Assembly (NCBI GenBank): GCA_033085395.1
Contig: JANQBS010000290.1
Location: forward strand, 1-45,592
DNA from: Xanthoparmelia taractica
Lineage: Eukaryota; Ascomycota; Lecanoromycetes; Lecanorales; Parmeliaceae
Length of the DNA stretch: 45,592 nucleotides
Direction: 5' to 3'
Positions 11,100 to 23,814 of this stretch are shown piece by piece. How positions within the stretch are numbered: position 1 is the stretch's first letter; every line of letters begins with the position of its first letter. The translations under genes and the position numbers were made by a program. The notes beneath the pieces are model-generated. The model did not search any database. It had not been told where the DNA came from and worked only from the letters and a program-made list of their open reading frames with translations.

Positions 11100-13336
11100 A
11101 TGGCTTCTACTCCCCCTCTTCCCCATCTGCAATCTCGGCCACCAAGAGCCATGTTATCCCTCTTTGCTGGACGTCCAACGCGCTACATTACGCTCAGCGT
11201 GGCCCTTTGCCTCTCCTTCTGGTTTTGGCGACAACCACTTCAATTCCAATTCCAATCCGCCCCGCAACTACCATCTGCCTTCATCCCGGCAAAGCTCTAC
11301 GAGCCTGGCGCAGTAGTATGCACCGACAATCTCGCCGATGAACCTGAGCCTATCTCACTGTGAGTGCCTTACCCTTGACTCCTACCTTCACTGACCTTTC
11401 TCCAGCAATCCCAAAGCTCCAACCTTCCCTGCCTTCAAAGACTCCGCCAAAGGTCTTCCCTCCAACATCTATCTTCCTTACCCTGAGTACAATAGCCGGG
11501 CATGGAGGCAGAAATGGCGAGGGGAGCATGAGCCGTGTCTGGGGCCAAGAGGTGTGGAGGTGAATGACAATGCGGATGATACTTTGGTTTTGCATCGATC
11601 GCAGAAACGACGTAGGCTTTCCATGTGGAATCAGGTTGATGAATGGCTGACACTGGAAACAGCGCCTGTCCCAATGTTTGGCTCCTATAATGCCACCGGC
11701 TTGGCATCAGATTTCTGCCTGGACCGTCATGCCCGCTACGACCCCTATGGATATGATGAGGGAGATCTCGAGGGCAACGGAAGGAAGCGCAAATCGAACC
11801 GCGCATCCAAGGTGAAATGGGACAAGGTGGACTGGGGTTACCTACAAGGAGATTGCCTCTTGAGGAATCAATATCGCTACGAACCTCCCCAATTCCTCAA
11901 TCGAACAACAACCTTTTGGATGCCACGCGACGAGGACGTCCAGGATGTTGACAGTACAATTGTGCTGCCGGATGACAGCCCACCAGAAAGCATGTCATAC
12001 AGGCTGTGGAAATCAAATCAGAAATACAAGCAAAGGACAGCGATAATCCTTCGCACTGGAGATAGCAATGAGTGGACCGTTGATACGATGCAATACATAC
12101 GATCCATGATTGTGGAATTAGCATTGCACTCTGGCGCAGAGTACGAGGTGATCATCATGGTCGAGATCCTGGATGCCAGTGCACCAATATTCGACAACGA
12201 TGCTTCCTATCAGCAGACATTGAACAAGGTTGTGCCGGTTGAGTTCAAGGACAATACATTACTCTTCAATCGGCAACTCCTAGACAAATGGTATCCCAAA
12301 GCTGGACAGCACGAGTTGGTCCCCATATTTTTACCATCAATTTATGCTAATCTTGTTCTAGGGCCAAAACTTCGCCGTCAGGACACATGGCGCAGCCTCT
12401 GCAACTTCTTTCCCTCCTACGACCTGATATTGAACATTTCTGGCAAATCGACATGGACGTTCGGTACACCGGTCACCACTATCACCACCTTGAGACAATA
12501 TCAGCGTGGGCAAAAGAGCAGCCAAGAAAATACCTTTGGGAGCGCGCTTCTCGATACTATATCCCTCATATTCATGGCAACTGGACAAATTTCATGGAAA
12601 TTGTCGCAAATCAGACTTCCCTAGCAATCAAACCGCTTGACGAAGGAGGAGATTCAGGGAACGGAGGGGTGTGGGGTCCAGAAAGGACCGAAGGGATTGA
12701 GCCAGTGGGCCCAACACCCCCTACAGAGTCATCAGCCAACGACAACTACGAGTGGGGCGTTGGTGAAGACGCTGATATGATCAATCTCGCACCCGTCTTC
12801 GACCCTGAGGGCACCACTTTCGTGCTAAAAGACAAAGTCGAGCACTACCCCGATGGCAACCATACCCCCAGACGTGCGACGGGCACCACGTCGATGATCC
12901 GCCTTTCCAAGCGCCTGCTACGGGCTATGCACCATGGCCAAGTGACCTCAGGCTTCTATATGCCTCCGGAGATGTACCCAGAATCCACAGCGTTGCACCA
13001 TGGCCTGAAGTTGGTCGCTTTCCCGCTTCCAGTCTATCTGGACTTTGCCAAATCGCCTGAGAATATGAACGCTGCGTTCAACGCAGCTGAGGGTAAGACG
13101 GTATTGAACACTCCACCTCAGCACGACGCCACGTGGCATCGGATGTCGTATTGGGCGTCCATCGATGAGAAGACGACGTATCCGGACGAATTATACAAGC
13201 GATGGGTAGGATATGTGAGTTTTTTCCCTCAGCCCTCGGCTTTCCCATATGTCATACTAATGCTTCACAGGGCAACGATCCGACCGAGAGACTGTGCCTT
13301 CCTGGCATTTTGCTGCATCCAGTGAAAGGGGTCTGA
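11100..13336 (+). CDS. DUF3405 family protein, predicted type II membrane protein
   Basis: Fungal-specific DUF3405 family, of uncertain biochemical role; a Golgi or secretory-pathway location is inferred from the single N-terminal membrane anchor. Exons are 11100-11359, 11406-12314, 12362-13214 and 13271-13336, with consistent phases, for 695 residues. A hydrophobic segment at about residues 28-42 follows a basic N-terminus. Family landmarks are the YPEYNSRAW and CLGPRGVEV region, RYDPYGYDE, VKWDKVDWG, an RTAIILRTGD strand, the HFWQIDMDVRYTGH block (matching the usual W..EMDxRYTGH) and the C-terminal LLHPVKG. The intron at 12315-12361 uses a GTTGGT donor and has a good branch site (GCTAAT). 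A TATA-like run ends right at the first ATG, so translation may begin at Met18 (11151), which leaves the membrane anchor intact. No neighbour suggests a pathway. Confidence 0.88.
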
Positions 13337-16036
13337 AATATTACAAGATCCCTGGGACCCGGGCATCCTTCTGCCGAGGTCGCCATCCATCTACCGAGGT
13401 CATCAGCGCCGCGTTGACTAAGAGGGCGAGGATATACTGAAGTGGGCAGCTTTACCTGAGAGCACATGACAAGAGTGCTCGAAGAAGTGCGCGAAAAGGT
13501 GGAATGAAACAAGGCGTGGCGCCATGTGAGACACCAAACGAGGAAGAGGAGGAAGCCTAGAGATGGCTCTACACCATTCCCAAGGGAGAGCGACTGCTCG
13601 TGGCGTTGATGTTCTCCCAGTCGGTTTTCTAAATGAGGAGATGATACAGACCGGCATAGGATGCCAGCCGTGAAGTTCGCTCGATAATGATTGCTGCTAG
13701 CTGAGAAGGGAGTTTTCCAGCACGACATGAAGGAATCCACAATTTGAAGCGAGATCGGTTTGAATCATTCTGCAAACTTCGAAGTTGGTCTTACGGATTT
13801 TCAACATCATTGATGGGGAGCCAAGAACCGCGAGATTCTCATTAACACTATCCCATAAATCTAACGCATCACTCATGAACCTCTTGGCAGTTTTCACTCT
13901 GCGCCACGTTGGGCTTCCCTTTTGTTTCATCTCGTACGGGGACATCCCATAGAACTTTGGCCATACTCATAAACATCTAGGGGCTTACGACATTTATGTG
14001 GAGCACGTGAAATCTTCCCCAAACGGACAGGTTTTCATTTTTTTCAGTCTCAACTTTGTTGCCACCAATGACACTCTACCCTATCTGTAAACCCATAACT
14101 TATCTAACCTGTCTTCATCATTTTAAATTTATCCTATAAAGCTGCTTGCCTGTATCACCAATCAGTACAGTCGGCCCAAAGGCTGGACAATCTCGAAAAT
14201 GTCCCTTACGGAATGATGATCTGGATATACAGCCAACTCGCTCCCCATGGTTGAAACGGTCATTCCATTTTATACACGCTTCCCAGTGACCTTCACCATC
14301 TACATCCCACGAGTAGCCAGTCCAATTCGTCTCATCGACCTCTCAATCACATCATTCATTCAATACCAGACATCGTCCAGTCCCTCTTTGCACGATCGGA
14401 CTGTTTGAATCAAGCAACAGTTCGAAGACTATGTGTGCGTCCACAAGCACAGGTCCTCAATACGGTCTGAATTCGCCAAAAAGAGCAACATCGTAAACAT
14501 ACGTTCGATACTGATAGCCAGCCTTTCTATTCAGGGACGGCTGCCTATCTATGTGCTTCAGAGCGATGAAGTCTCGATTTCGGTAGGTGCGAGAGCCACA
14601 GTCATGATAGGATGCCGTTGGGAAAACCAACATTGTTGATTGTTCGGACAATGCTATGTCCGCTGCATGAAGCACTGTGAAGGCTTTGCAATCCGAGACC
14701 CAGAATGAAAACACATCGGACTAGAGGAGCTCTTTTTTCTTCCGTCTCTGACCCTTAGTTAAAGACCTCGCAAGTCCCCTACGCCATGCAATCTTGGATT
14801 CCGACCAAACTTTCTTTATAACAGACATCTATATATACCCTTTACCAGCAACGCTTATTAGATTAATAGTCATGGCTTCCCGTTAGATATTCGGCAGGGG
14901 TACCAAATCGCGTTAGCACTCCAATCATCGTCTGCTCTTTCCTGATGCTACACTCGTGCTGGAGCGAAAAAATTATCGTCTTCCGCATGGTTCTTCAAGA
15001 CACCTTTTCCATCCATCCATTCAATCAACCAAACCATACATACTACACACCATCTCTACTCAAACATCAAGTCCAGCCTCATCTTACATACCCACTAACT
15101 ATTCGTTACCTACCTATACCACGAATACCGTTGATCTGGCCCTGCTTTGACACCGCGCTCGAAGACCACGAAATGAGGGCGACAGTATCACTGTTCAGCG
15201 CGGGCCGCAGACCGCAACACCAGAACTCACGGCCGCGCTAGACCTAGCGATGAGCGCGGGAATGGTCTATATCTGCGGGCGAGGTGTATGCGAATGCTTT
15301 GGTTGATGCTTCCGAAGCCCATTTTGCCTGTGGCTAAGGACGGTAACAAGTGGCAGGAGGAGTTGTTCCTGAACGTCACGAGGTCGCTGCAAGCCTTTGT
15401 TAAGGGCAGTTGCAGCCGATGAGTAGGAAGGAAGTGAGGATCTCCACTGCCCGAGCAGCATCATATGTTGGCTCAATCTCCGGCGCGATATCGCTCCCTC
15501 ATGGCGAGATCAAAAGTAACAATCTTTCATTCCAGCCACTGTCTTGCATCTATAGCACTAGATTATTCGCTCCGTGCATCGAGGGGGGGAATCCTATTCG
15601 GTCGTCAACGCTGTGTCTGCACTACCATGCACGAAAAAATCCAACCCATGGCGCCAACGCTGTCTTGGCTTTGCCCCGCGCCTCTCACACATGTCAACAA
15701 GCCGTGTTGGATCCTCCGTGCTGGACCCTGCATGGTAGTACAAATCCTTCAGGATCCCACCAAGACTGGCGCTTGAGCAAGTATACGGATTGTGGTTTTG
15801 CCGTTTCCGTGTTGAGAGGAGAGGACCAGTAGAGCGGAAAAGCATAACAGACAAAATTCATTCCTTTCGTAGAGGCCAGGAGTGGGGTTGAGTAATCAGC
15901 TATATAAGTGACCCCGGCCCCATCTTCTCATAATCTCCAAACCGACCGTCCTCTTCGGCCCCGATACTCCCAGACAACCCCACCTGATCTGATACCCAGC
16001 CACCACGCCCTCAGGTTTCCATTCTCCCGACCCACA
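13337..16036. other. Intergenic region, possible decayed gene near 15.3 kb
   Basis: No gene recognised over 2.7 kb. From about 15000 to 15130 the plus strand is CA/CT-rich like a fungal 5' leader. It is followed by GC-richer DNA and a 38-codon ORF (15306-15422, starting MLPKPILPVAKDGNKW) with coding-like composition. The flanking frames are broken, so a small unknown gene or a relic is possible. Long minus-strand frames at 13252-13740 look fortuitous. Confidence 0.45.
15901..15908 (+). promoter_or_regulatory. Possible TATA box of the SDR gene
   Basis: TATATAAG lies 129 bp upstream of the SDR start codon. It is followed by a C-rich leader, as expected for a fungal core promoter with about 100 bases of 5' UTR. 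Confidence 0.45.
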
Positions 16037-17435
16037 ATGACCACCCCAAACCCATACTCATTCTCAAGAACGACAACAGGCAAAGAAGTAGCCGAAGCCT
16101 TTGCCGATCAAACCGCCGGCAAAACAAGTCAGTCAAACCCCCCCCCCCCCCCACTTTCCCCAATCCCACTCACCTGCCCCCTTCTTCCCCCGGGCTCGGG
16201 GCCCTGACTAACAAGAACCCCCAGTCATCGTAACCGGCGCCAGCAAAGGCGGACTGGGCGAACAAACCTGCCTGGCCCTCGCCCACGGCCACCCATCCCA
16301 GCTCATCCTCCCCGGCCGTACCCCCTCAAAAATAAACCCCGTAATAACTTCCATCCAGTCCATAAGCCCCAGCACCACCGCCCGCTTCATCCCCCTCGAT
16401 CTCAACTCCCTGAGCTCAGTGCGCAAGTGCGCCGAGGAGATCAACAGCCTCGTCGGGGACAAGATCGACGTGCTGATTAACAACGCGGGGATAATGGCCA
16501 CGGACACGTTTGTGACGACGGCGGACGGGGTCGAGAGCCAGTTTGGCGCGAACCACGTGGGGCCGTTTTTGCTGACGAATTTGCTGGTGGGGAGGATGGG
16601 GGAGGGGACGAGGGTGGTGAATGTGACGAGTATGGGGTATGAGATTTGCGGGGTGAGGTTTGATGATTGGAATTTTCAGGTGGGTGTGCTTTGGTTCGTC
16701 TGGTTGCTATTGTGTCGTTTGCGGGGGGAAGGGAAGGGAAGGAAAAAGGGATAAACGAACGAATGGACCTTGAACTGACACCAGCAAAATATCACAGAAC
16801 GGAAAAACCTACAACCCATGGTACGGCTACGGGCAGTCCAAAACCGCCAACCTCCTCTTCGCCAAATCCCTAGCCGAAAAGCTCGCAAAAAGAGGCGCGC
16901 AAGCCTACGCCGTCCACCCTGGTCGTAAGTCAAAGCCAATCTTACTGCTCACACAAGTCGCCAGCTCCCCCGAAACCCCTTCTTTCTCCTTCTTTGCTTG
17001 CTAAAAAACGAACTTCCCGTATCCAGTCATCCTCTCCTCGAATCTCATCTCCGGCGTCTCGCAAGAGACCTTCGCCCTCGGCGTCAAGATGCGCAACGAA
17101 GCGAACCCAGACAAGCCCGCAGAGATGGAGGCCGAGAAGACGTTGGAGCAGGGGTGTTCGACGGCGCTGGTGGCGGCGCTGGATCCTTCCATCAAAGGTA
17201 TCTACCCTATCAATCCCTTCCCGTACTCGCTTGCGACGATATGATATGATGTAGAAGGGAGAGAGGGTCAAATCAGCTGATGTGGTAATGGGAAAAAAAA
17301 GGCAATTCGGGCGGATTCTTGAGGGATTGTCAGATTTCGAAGGAGCCGGTTAGCGAGCACGCGCGAGATCCCGTTATGGCGAGGAAGCTGTGGGAGCTGA
17401 GTGAGGAGATTGTGGGGCAGAAGTTTGAGATTTGA
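16037..17435 (+). CDS. Short-chain dehydrogenase/reductase (RDH/WWOX-like)
   Basis: NAD(P)-dependent oxidoreductase of the classical SDR superfamily; the substrate cannot be told from sequence. Exons are 16037-16127, 16225-16679, 16798-16924, 17027-17197 and 17302-17435, giving 325 residues with all phases in register. The cofactor loop is TGASKGGLG (34-42), a fungal variant with one extra residue compared with TGxxxGxG. NNAG is at 116-119. The catalytic YGYGQSK has Tyr193 and Lys197, within a DDWNFQ...YNPWYGYGQSKTAN context typical of retinol-dehydrogenase/WWOX-like SDRs. HPG follows the active site as expected. Intron 1 contains a 15-base C run (16138-16152). The gene is convergent with the acyl-CoA synthetase, with 214 bp between stop codons. 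The first ATG of the longer open frame (15908) was rejected because it lies within the leader. Confidence 0.9.
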
Positions 17436-17649
17436 GGAGGTTTGGTGGATGAGAGTGGCTGCTGTGCGAGATGAGCGTTTGTGGATTGGCGGATAGGGTG
17501 CGAAAAGAATGGGGCAATGATATACTCTTTGAGGAGAGGACTGCTGCCAATTCGTAGCAAGCGCGAGTTAATACGTGCTGGGTGTAGCACCGTTGAAGGT
17601 CTAAACTATAAACGATCCGAATGATGTACCCCTTTCGGAAGCTGTTGAA

Positions 17650-19672
17650 TTAGGCTTGATTTCCAAATCTCTCCTTGACCAGACTTTTCTTGTTGACTTT
17701 GAACGTGTCAGAGTGGAGAGGCAAAGAGGGTGAGCAGATATACATACTCTTGCCCATGGCATTCTTGGGTAATTCTTCTACCACCTTTAGCTCCTGCGGT
17801 ATCTTGTAATTCGCCAGCTTGTCCTTCAGTGCTCTTCGCATATCCATGACGCCCCATGTCTTGCCCCCTTTCCCGGTCTGCGCATGCGCTGGGTTCAGTA
17901 CGACGACCGCTGCCACTTTCTGGCCCCATTGCTCCGAGGCGACTCCAACGACGGCTGCTTCGGAGATCTGGGTTCTGCAAGATCATTAGCCTACGACGAG
18001 TCGAGGAAGCTACATGACCTTGAGTGTGACCCACAATGATAGAAGCTCCCTCTCAATCTCTAGAGCGCTGACCTTCTCTCCACCGGTCTTGATTATGTCT
18101 GTACTCTTCCTTCCTCTTATGAAATACATTGGGCCTTTCGCCCAGTCCTGTCCACTTTGCCCCGCACCCTCCACAATCTTCCTCGTCGCAATGTCGCCAG
18201 TTTTGAACCATTTCCCGCCACCATCATCTGCCGCCACAAACTCTTCCGAAGTCGCCTTCTCGTTGCGCCAGTATTCTTCAAAGACAGTGGGACCTCGGAG
18301 CTGTATCTCCCCTTCTCTCTCTTTTCCGTTCTCGTCGACCTCTTGTCCTAAAGAGATGACCTCATTGGTTTCGCTCTCCACGAGTCGGACTTGGACAGAA
18401 GGCAGTGGCCATCCAACGCTGCCGTCCACACGATCCCGAAAGTCTAAGCCGCAGCTTAAAGCCATACCCACCTCAGTCATGCCATAGCGCTCAAGCAAGA
18501 CATTGCCCCCGCTCAGCTGTGTCCACGATTGTTTTGTAGGCGTGGGTAATGCCGCGGATCCAGAGATGTTGAGGCGTAGATTCTCTGGTAATAAAGCTTT
18601 CTTAACGGCTTCCTGCAGGGGTACCGAGAGCTTGTCGAATGAAGAGAGGAATCGATTGTATATTGTAGGAACAACGGTCAGGAATGTAATGGGCTTCTTG
18701 CTCTTGTCTGGCATGAAGGGCGTGGCCAGGCGCTCCCAGACCGCATCGACGTTGAAAGGGAATAAGAATTCGATGGTGGAGCCGGCAAAGAGGGGTGTGA
18801 GAAGGGCATTGAGGGTACCATGGATGTGATGAAGAGGGAGGACATGAAGGAGATGGTCGCGTGAGGTGTATTGCCAGGCTTTGTGGAGTGATTCGGCTTG
18901 GGCTGTGAGGACTTTTCCCGGAAGGAGGACGCCTTTCTGGGGAAGTGTTAGCGGCATTCTTTGAGCGCTGGTTGAACGTGTATACCGGTCGACTGGTCGT
19001 TCCTGAAGTGTACAGCATCATACCGCCCTTAGTCATGGGTAACGGCACCAGCTGGACCTCATCTTCTCCATTGCCAGTGAGCCTCTTCTCAATAACATTG
19101 AGGACAGGCTGTCTTGGTAGGTGCTCTAAGCCCTCGTTGAGGACTTCTTCCGCCTTCTCTTTGAACTTGCCGGACGAGAGCAGCGTTAGCGCCTCACTGT
19201 TCTCCAGTATGTACCGAAGCTCGCTTGCAGGGAAAGCAGAGGAAAGTGGAACGGCTATGCTATCGCATGCCAATATGGAAAGAAGCGTCACTGTCTCTTA
19301 TCAGCCACTGGGTAAAGCATCGAAGGAGTTCGCGCTCGCACCTACATAGTCGTAGCTATTTTCCACCAGGAAGGCCACCCTTTGCCCTCCTATTGATTCG
19401 CCTGGGGCAGACGCGGACCTCAATTGATTATACAGCGTGATCTTAGCGCCCTCAACATCTTTGAGTAGCTCGCCATATGTGAATTGTCTTTCTGATTTCG
19501 AATGTATTATCGCCGGACTTTTGGGGTCATGGCTTGCGATTGCGCGGAAGATGGGTAGGTCAGGGAATGTTGAGGCCATTCGAAAATGCTGGCTTCGCGG
19601 GGCGCTTCTTTGGAATAATGGGAGGAGTGGTTTGTGTTGAGGATGGAAGCGTGGGAGGAGGTGTATAAGCAT
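17650..19672 (-). CDS. Malonyl-CoA synthetase, ACSF3-like (AMP-binding family)
   Basis: ANL-superfamily ligase. By closeness to ACSF3/MatB it should activate malonate (and perhaps methylmalonate) to the CoA thioester using ATP. In mitochondria this supplies malonyl-CoA for fatty-acid synthesis and removes malonate. Exons in transcript order are 19672-19342, 19290-18986, 18936-18035, 17974-17748 and 17696-17650, for 603 residues with phases agreeing. Motifs in order are the P-loop YTSGTTSRPKG (split by an intron before Lys213), LPLHHIHGTLNALL, SGSAALP, LLERYGMTEVGMALS, WFKTGD, IRGRKSTDIIKTGGEKVSALE and NAMGKINKK with the C-terminal catalytic Lys. The first 30 residues are rich in Arg, His and Leu with no acidic residue, suggesting a mitochondrial presequence; a cytosolic start at Met32 is an alternative. 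Substrate is inferred from family resemblance, not shown. Confidence 0.9.
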
Positions 19673-19926
19673 AGTTCTCGAGCTGGCAAATGGGTGCTCA
19701 TGCTAGATTGAGCGTGCATGGTCGGGAGGATTCATTCAACGAAGGCCGAGTCTTGCAGTTGACTTTCTTTGGGTCCGTGGCTGTGGTTCGGCTGACCACT
19801 GGCCCTCATGAGATTGTCTGAATATAAATGCATATAGGGTATCGATTTGATAAATCAGTATCCTGTGGTGCAAGAAGTCTACTCAGAAGAATTCCAATAT
19901 TCTTTGAGGTAGAGTCCATATGTCTA

Positions 19927-20000
19927 GTCTCCGTGGCGCAATCGGTTAGCGCGTCCGACTGTTAATCGGGAGGTTGACAGTTCAATCCTGTCCGGGGACG
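19927..20000 (+). tRNA. tRNA-Asn (anticodon GUU)
   Basis: The 74-base cloverleaf folds fully. The acceptor stem is GTCTCCG with CGGGGAC (one G-U pair). The D stem is GCGC/GCGC. The anticodon stem is TCCGA/TCGGG around the loop CTGTTAA, with GTT as anticodon. The T stem is GACAG/CTGTC around TTCAATC. The discriminator base is G. There is no intron, CCA is not encoded, and the internal A and B boxes of polymerase III are present. Confidence 0.97.
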
Positions 20001-20003
20001 ACC

Positions 20004-20012
20004 TTTTTTTTT
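20004..20012 (+). terminator. RNA polymerase III terminator of tRNA-Asn
   Basis: A run of nine T residues begins three bases after the mature tRNA end, the standard polymerase III stop. It is followed by a short CCTTTT repeat (about 20020-20045). Confidence 0.85.
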
Positions 20013-23000
20013 GTGTTCTCCTTTTCCTTTTCCTTTTCCTTTTTCTACTCCCTCCTTTAAGAAATGATTCTCCAATAAGTAATGGTAAGGTATATGGTAC
20101 CTCAGGCCGCGACTACTTTCCCGGCTCGCGCCAAAATCATTTAGCGGCGTCAAACTCGAATACGAGATATTTTCTTGATTACTGATTAGAACAACATACG
20201 CTCAAGCTCATTCTAGATTAGAATATTTATATTGATTGTGATTAAGAGATGCATTCTCCAATACCTCGGGCGTATCGTGTCCTACACGAGTCCCTTTCGT
20301 CGACAAGACACGGCTGCGAGAGCATGGGTGTGATGCTAGTAGAGCATGACCAGCATTGACATACAAGAGCTTTACCACTGACTAGAAAAGCAGTGGCCCG
20401 TAAAGGCTGGAGGAAAAAGGAAAAGCTGATGTGCAAAATTGTGACAAACGCACAGCAGTGTTGTCGAGTCCTGGAAGAGCCAAGCCAGTGCGCTGATCCA
20501 CCCCAAATGCGCTGGGAGTTGGAATGAATGGGGATTTGATCCTTATCTAGCATTTTTTCTCCGACTTGAAGCACATCAGCTGTCTCTTGAGGCACTCCTG
20601 GAAGCCCATCCATCGACCCATTTCACTTGCAATTGTTGTTAAGACCCTGGACAAAGAGTCGAATCATCTCCTTGCAGTACTCTCCTGCAACCGGTTCTTG
20701 GGAAGCAGCTATTGTTGGTGCGAATGCTGTGGAAGAATGATTGAAAATACCCCGCTATAAGTCTTCTCGACATGGCTTGGGCTCGATACCACCTAAGTGG
20801 TCAGAGCTAATGCCTCTCAAAGATTACCTATACACGAGCTGCCACCCTCTCTGCCAGAATTGCCCCATGACGAGTCATTTAATGAGGGTACATGAGGGTG
20901 CACTCCACTAAAGGCCTTGATTTAGCCATTCAGCGTCATGACTGGTCCAAAATTCCGAGAAATTCGATTCCACTAATCCGCCTGGAGAGAGAGCCAAGCG
21001 TCAGACCTTCAATCCGAAATCATCGGCGATATACTGCTTGGCTTGGACAACACTGACCTCAAAAGGTGTTAGGATTCCTGCCAAGTTGGCTCTCATGCAA
21101 ACACTGATGGGATACGTATTTCCAACGCTAGTAGACCCCCTTGATGATGAGCAGCAAGGTCCTCATTGAGCACAGAACGGGGTCAGCAAGCCATCAATAT
21201 CAGCGTCATGAGCGCTTCCTTGTCCGCCAACTCAACCGGAAAATACGGCAACACTCCACACCATTCTTCCGCCCCAGCAAACACTCATGCAACCCCCTTT
21301 GCAACTACGTTGGCAGCTCGGCCACCATGTCAGCCAGTCGAGTATGTTGTGTAACCCCCACCTGTAAGTCTTCCTACTCTGCTACTAGCAAGCCATGCTA
21401 GTGCTTACATCTTGGGCTCTCATACGGCAGAAGCACGGGCCACTCGAGACAGAAAGGAACAGCAAGATGTATTCCCCATTCAGCAATGTCAATCGAGAAT
21501 ACAGAGAAACATATACTAAAAAGTTTCTTCCCCCCTCTGTGTCTTGGAACATATTCGGCTAACTTTCCGGTCAAACACTTACTGGCGGTGTGTCTCTTTC
21601 AGTTGGCCTTTAATCAGATCTCAGCTCACACTGTGCTCAGTCTCACGCCTTGATTCTGTAACGTAATACTATGATATATCTTCTTACCCACAAGAATCGA
21701 CAGAGAAGGGTGACAACGGAGGCTTGTTGCGCTCCTAAATCGTGCAATGCACAGTGTCAACCTTCACCATGCCGCTTTTCGAACCATGTGCATTATTAAA
21801 TACCTCAACAATATGCCGAGTGCCACATCATGTGCTTCATCACCCAGCCAAGAACAAATCTATTCAGCTGAATGCACAAGCTCCATTCCTGCAATAATTT
21901 CTTCGGTTGATCCTCCAGCTACGGACTGGCTGGTAGCGAGTTCTCAGCCGATTCGAGCATCTGATGCACTGGCCCAGTGAAAGCTACAAGGTTCATCGCC
22001 ATGGAACGAAAGCATCAAACAGTTACAAGTTTTTAGTGACTTGGCTTTATTTAAATAATTCTCCGTAGCCAAGGTATTACGTACAAGCAGACCCTTCATT
22101 GAGTAAGCTTCGGGCTTGTGTCGGTGTCACTTATACCACTCAGCAGTCTCACTTGCACAGAGCCCCCTGTCCGAAGGAATTTGCCGACGTTGACACAGCA
22201 GAGCAATTTATTTATTTACTTCATCCATTGAGGATGTCAGTGCGAGCGATCGATGTGTTCTCGGCAAATGACCGTTTTGGTTGGTTCGCATCCGCACACA
22301 AGCGATGTCATGCATGTATCCCCCAAGCCCCTTTCCCCCGCTGCTGACTTTGTTCTACCAAAGCGCTTTTACATATGATTGGAAGATATCGATACAAAAA
22401 CGAAATTATCATCATCATCCTTCTTCTTCTTCTTATTAGAAGTACTCGCAACCGGCTTTTCGGTACGTGGCGCATCCCGCTCAAACCTAGATCCAGCAAT
22501 ATGTCGAGCGGATGGATGTACGGATTAACCCTTAACGGACTACTATAAATCTATGACCCCCTATGACCCCTCGAATGAGACCCAATCAGTCCAAGTCGCC
22601 AAGACCAATAAAGCCTTCGCCCCCATGCTCCTGCTTCTTTGCCTCCTCTGTCCGTCGCTTACATGTACCAACTACCTGTTGCATATCCCTAGATCACGTT
22701 GCTGTAAGTGGGAGATTCTATTCCCATAACATAAATCCTCCGATGGTCCGCAGTTCTGCCACATGACGGATGCACAACATGATGACCATGCATTAAGGTC
22801 ATTCTCCAATGAGCTAGCTTTTTCGAATGATATGTCGAAGAGGGTAGAATTGGCTGCAAGCACCCTTTGCGGGGCCCCACGATGCAAATCAATAAGACGT
22901 TCTATTCATAGCGCACCAATTTACGAAGTACTTCATATGCATGCAGGCCCCTAGGGTGTGGCAGACGCAACCATTTCACAGGCTAGGCAAAAGGAAAAGG

Positions 23001-23814
23001 GGCTTCGAACCTGGCTTTCATCCCCTGCACCCCAGGATTCCCAGACACACTGTTCTCATAGCATGTGCGTCATAGTTGGCAGGGCGACTCTGGCGATGAT
23101 ATGGTATGACGATACTGTGCAGGACTGATTCCTTGCCGCATGAGCTCCCACATAATGGTTGAGTTCGAGTACTCATTGCCCTGGATTGCACAGATGTCCT
23201 ACCCAAACACCAGTTGACGCGAGCAGTCAGTGGGTTTCGAATAGTAAGCTTGCCCTGACACAATTCGATGACTGGATGCATCTTCAAGTTCCCGTTTCCT
23301 GAAAGGATTCTTCTCGACCAGATGCACAACTCAATGAATCTGCCAAAATGACCCAATGGCACTAACGCTCAGTACACCCGCATGCATGAGCTCGGCTCCA
23401 CCTCAGCTGGAACCCCCTCTCTTTTTGTCGGGCGCAAACGACAGGCGAACGTCGGCACCCTATGACCAAGGTTACCACCAGATGCTGCAAGAGGTCGAGC
23501 GCCTTCAGTTGTGGCTTGCAGCAACATCGCTTACCATTCTCTCCGAAGTGCTCAACTGCGTCATCACACATGAGGGTGTTTCTTTACCCCTCGGAACGCT
23601 CTTGGCTTCACTCCATGTGAGCTTGCCAAAAATCTATAAGAAGGTCGTTCTTCTCCCCCAACTGTCCCATCTCATCAGCTTCTCTACCAACCAGCAAAGA
23701 CTACACTTCAGACACACTCACAAGAACATCTCTCACACTCAAACTTCAACATCTCAAGCCCAGGCCTCCCTTCCCAAAACCAATCCACCAACTAACCAAC
23801 CACCCACCACCAAA
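20013..23814. other. Long intergenic region, no recognised gene
   Basis: 3.8 kb between the tRNA and the hydrophobin. ORFs are short and overlap on both strands, and none carries a motif I recognise. From about 23640 the plus strand becomes a pyrimidine/CA-rich leader for the hydrophobin. Small trinucleotide runs (CAT, TTC) occur near 22410-22435. Confidence 0.5.
23635..23640 (+). promoter_or_regulatory. Possible TATA box of the hydrophobin gene
   Basis: TATAAG occurs 175 bp before the ATG. The DNA between is CA/CT-rich with few G residues, the look of a leader of a strongly expressed fungal gene. Confidence 0.35.

Noticed and set aside
13252..13740. 162-codon minus-strand frame overlapping the DUF3405 3' end
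   Set aside because: It is antisense to a well-supported exon, has no recognisable domain and has odd composition.
23356..23814. N-terminal extension of the hydrophobin frame
   Set aside because: The frame is open by chance through the leader; the signal peptide and family length place the start at 23815.
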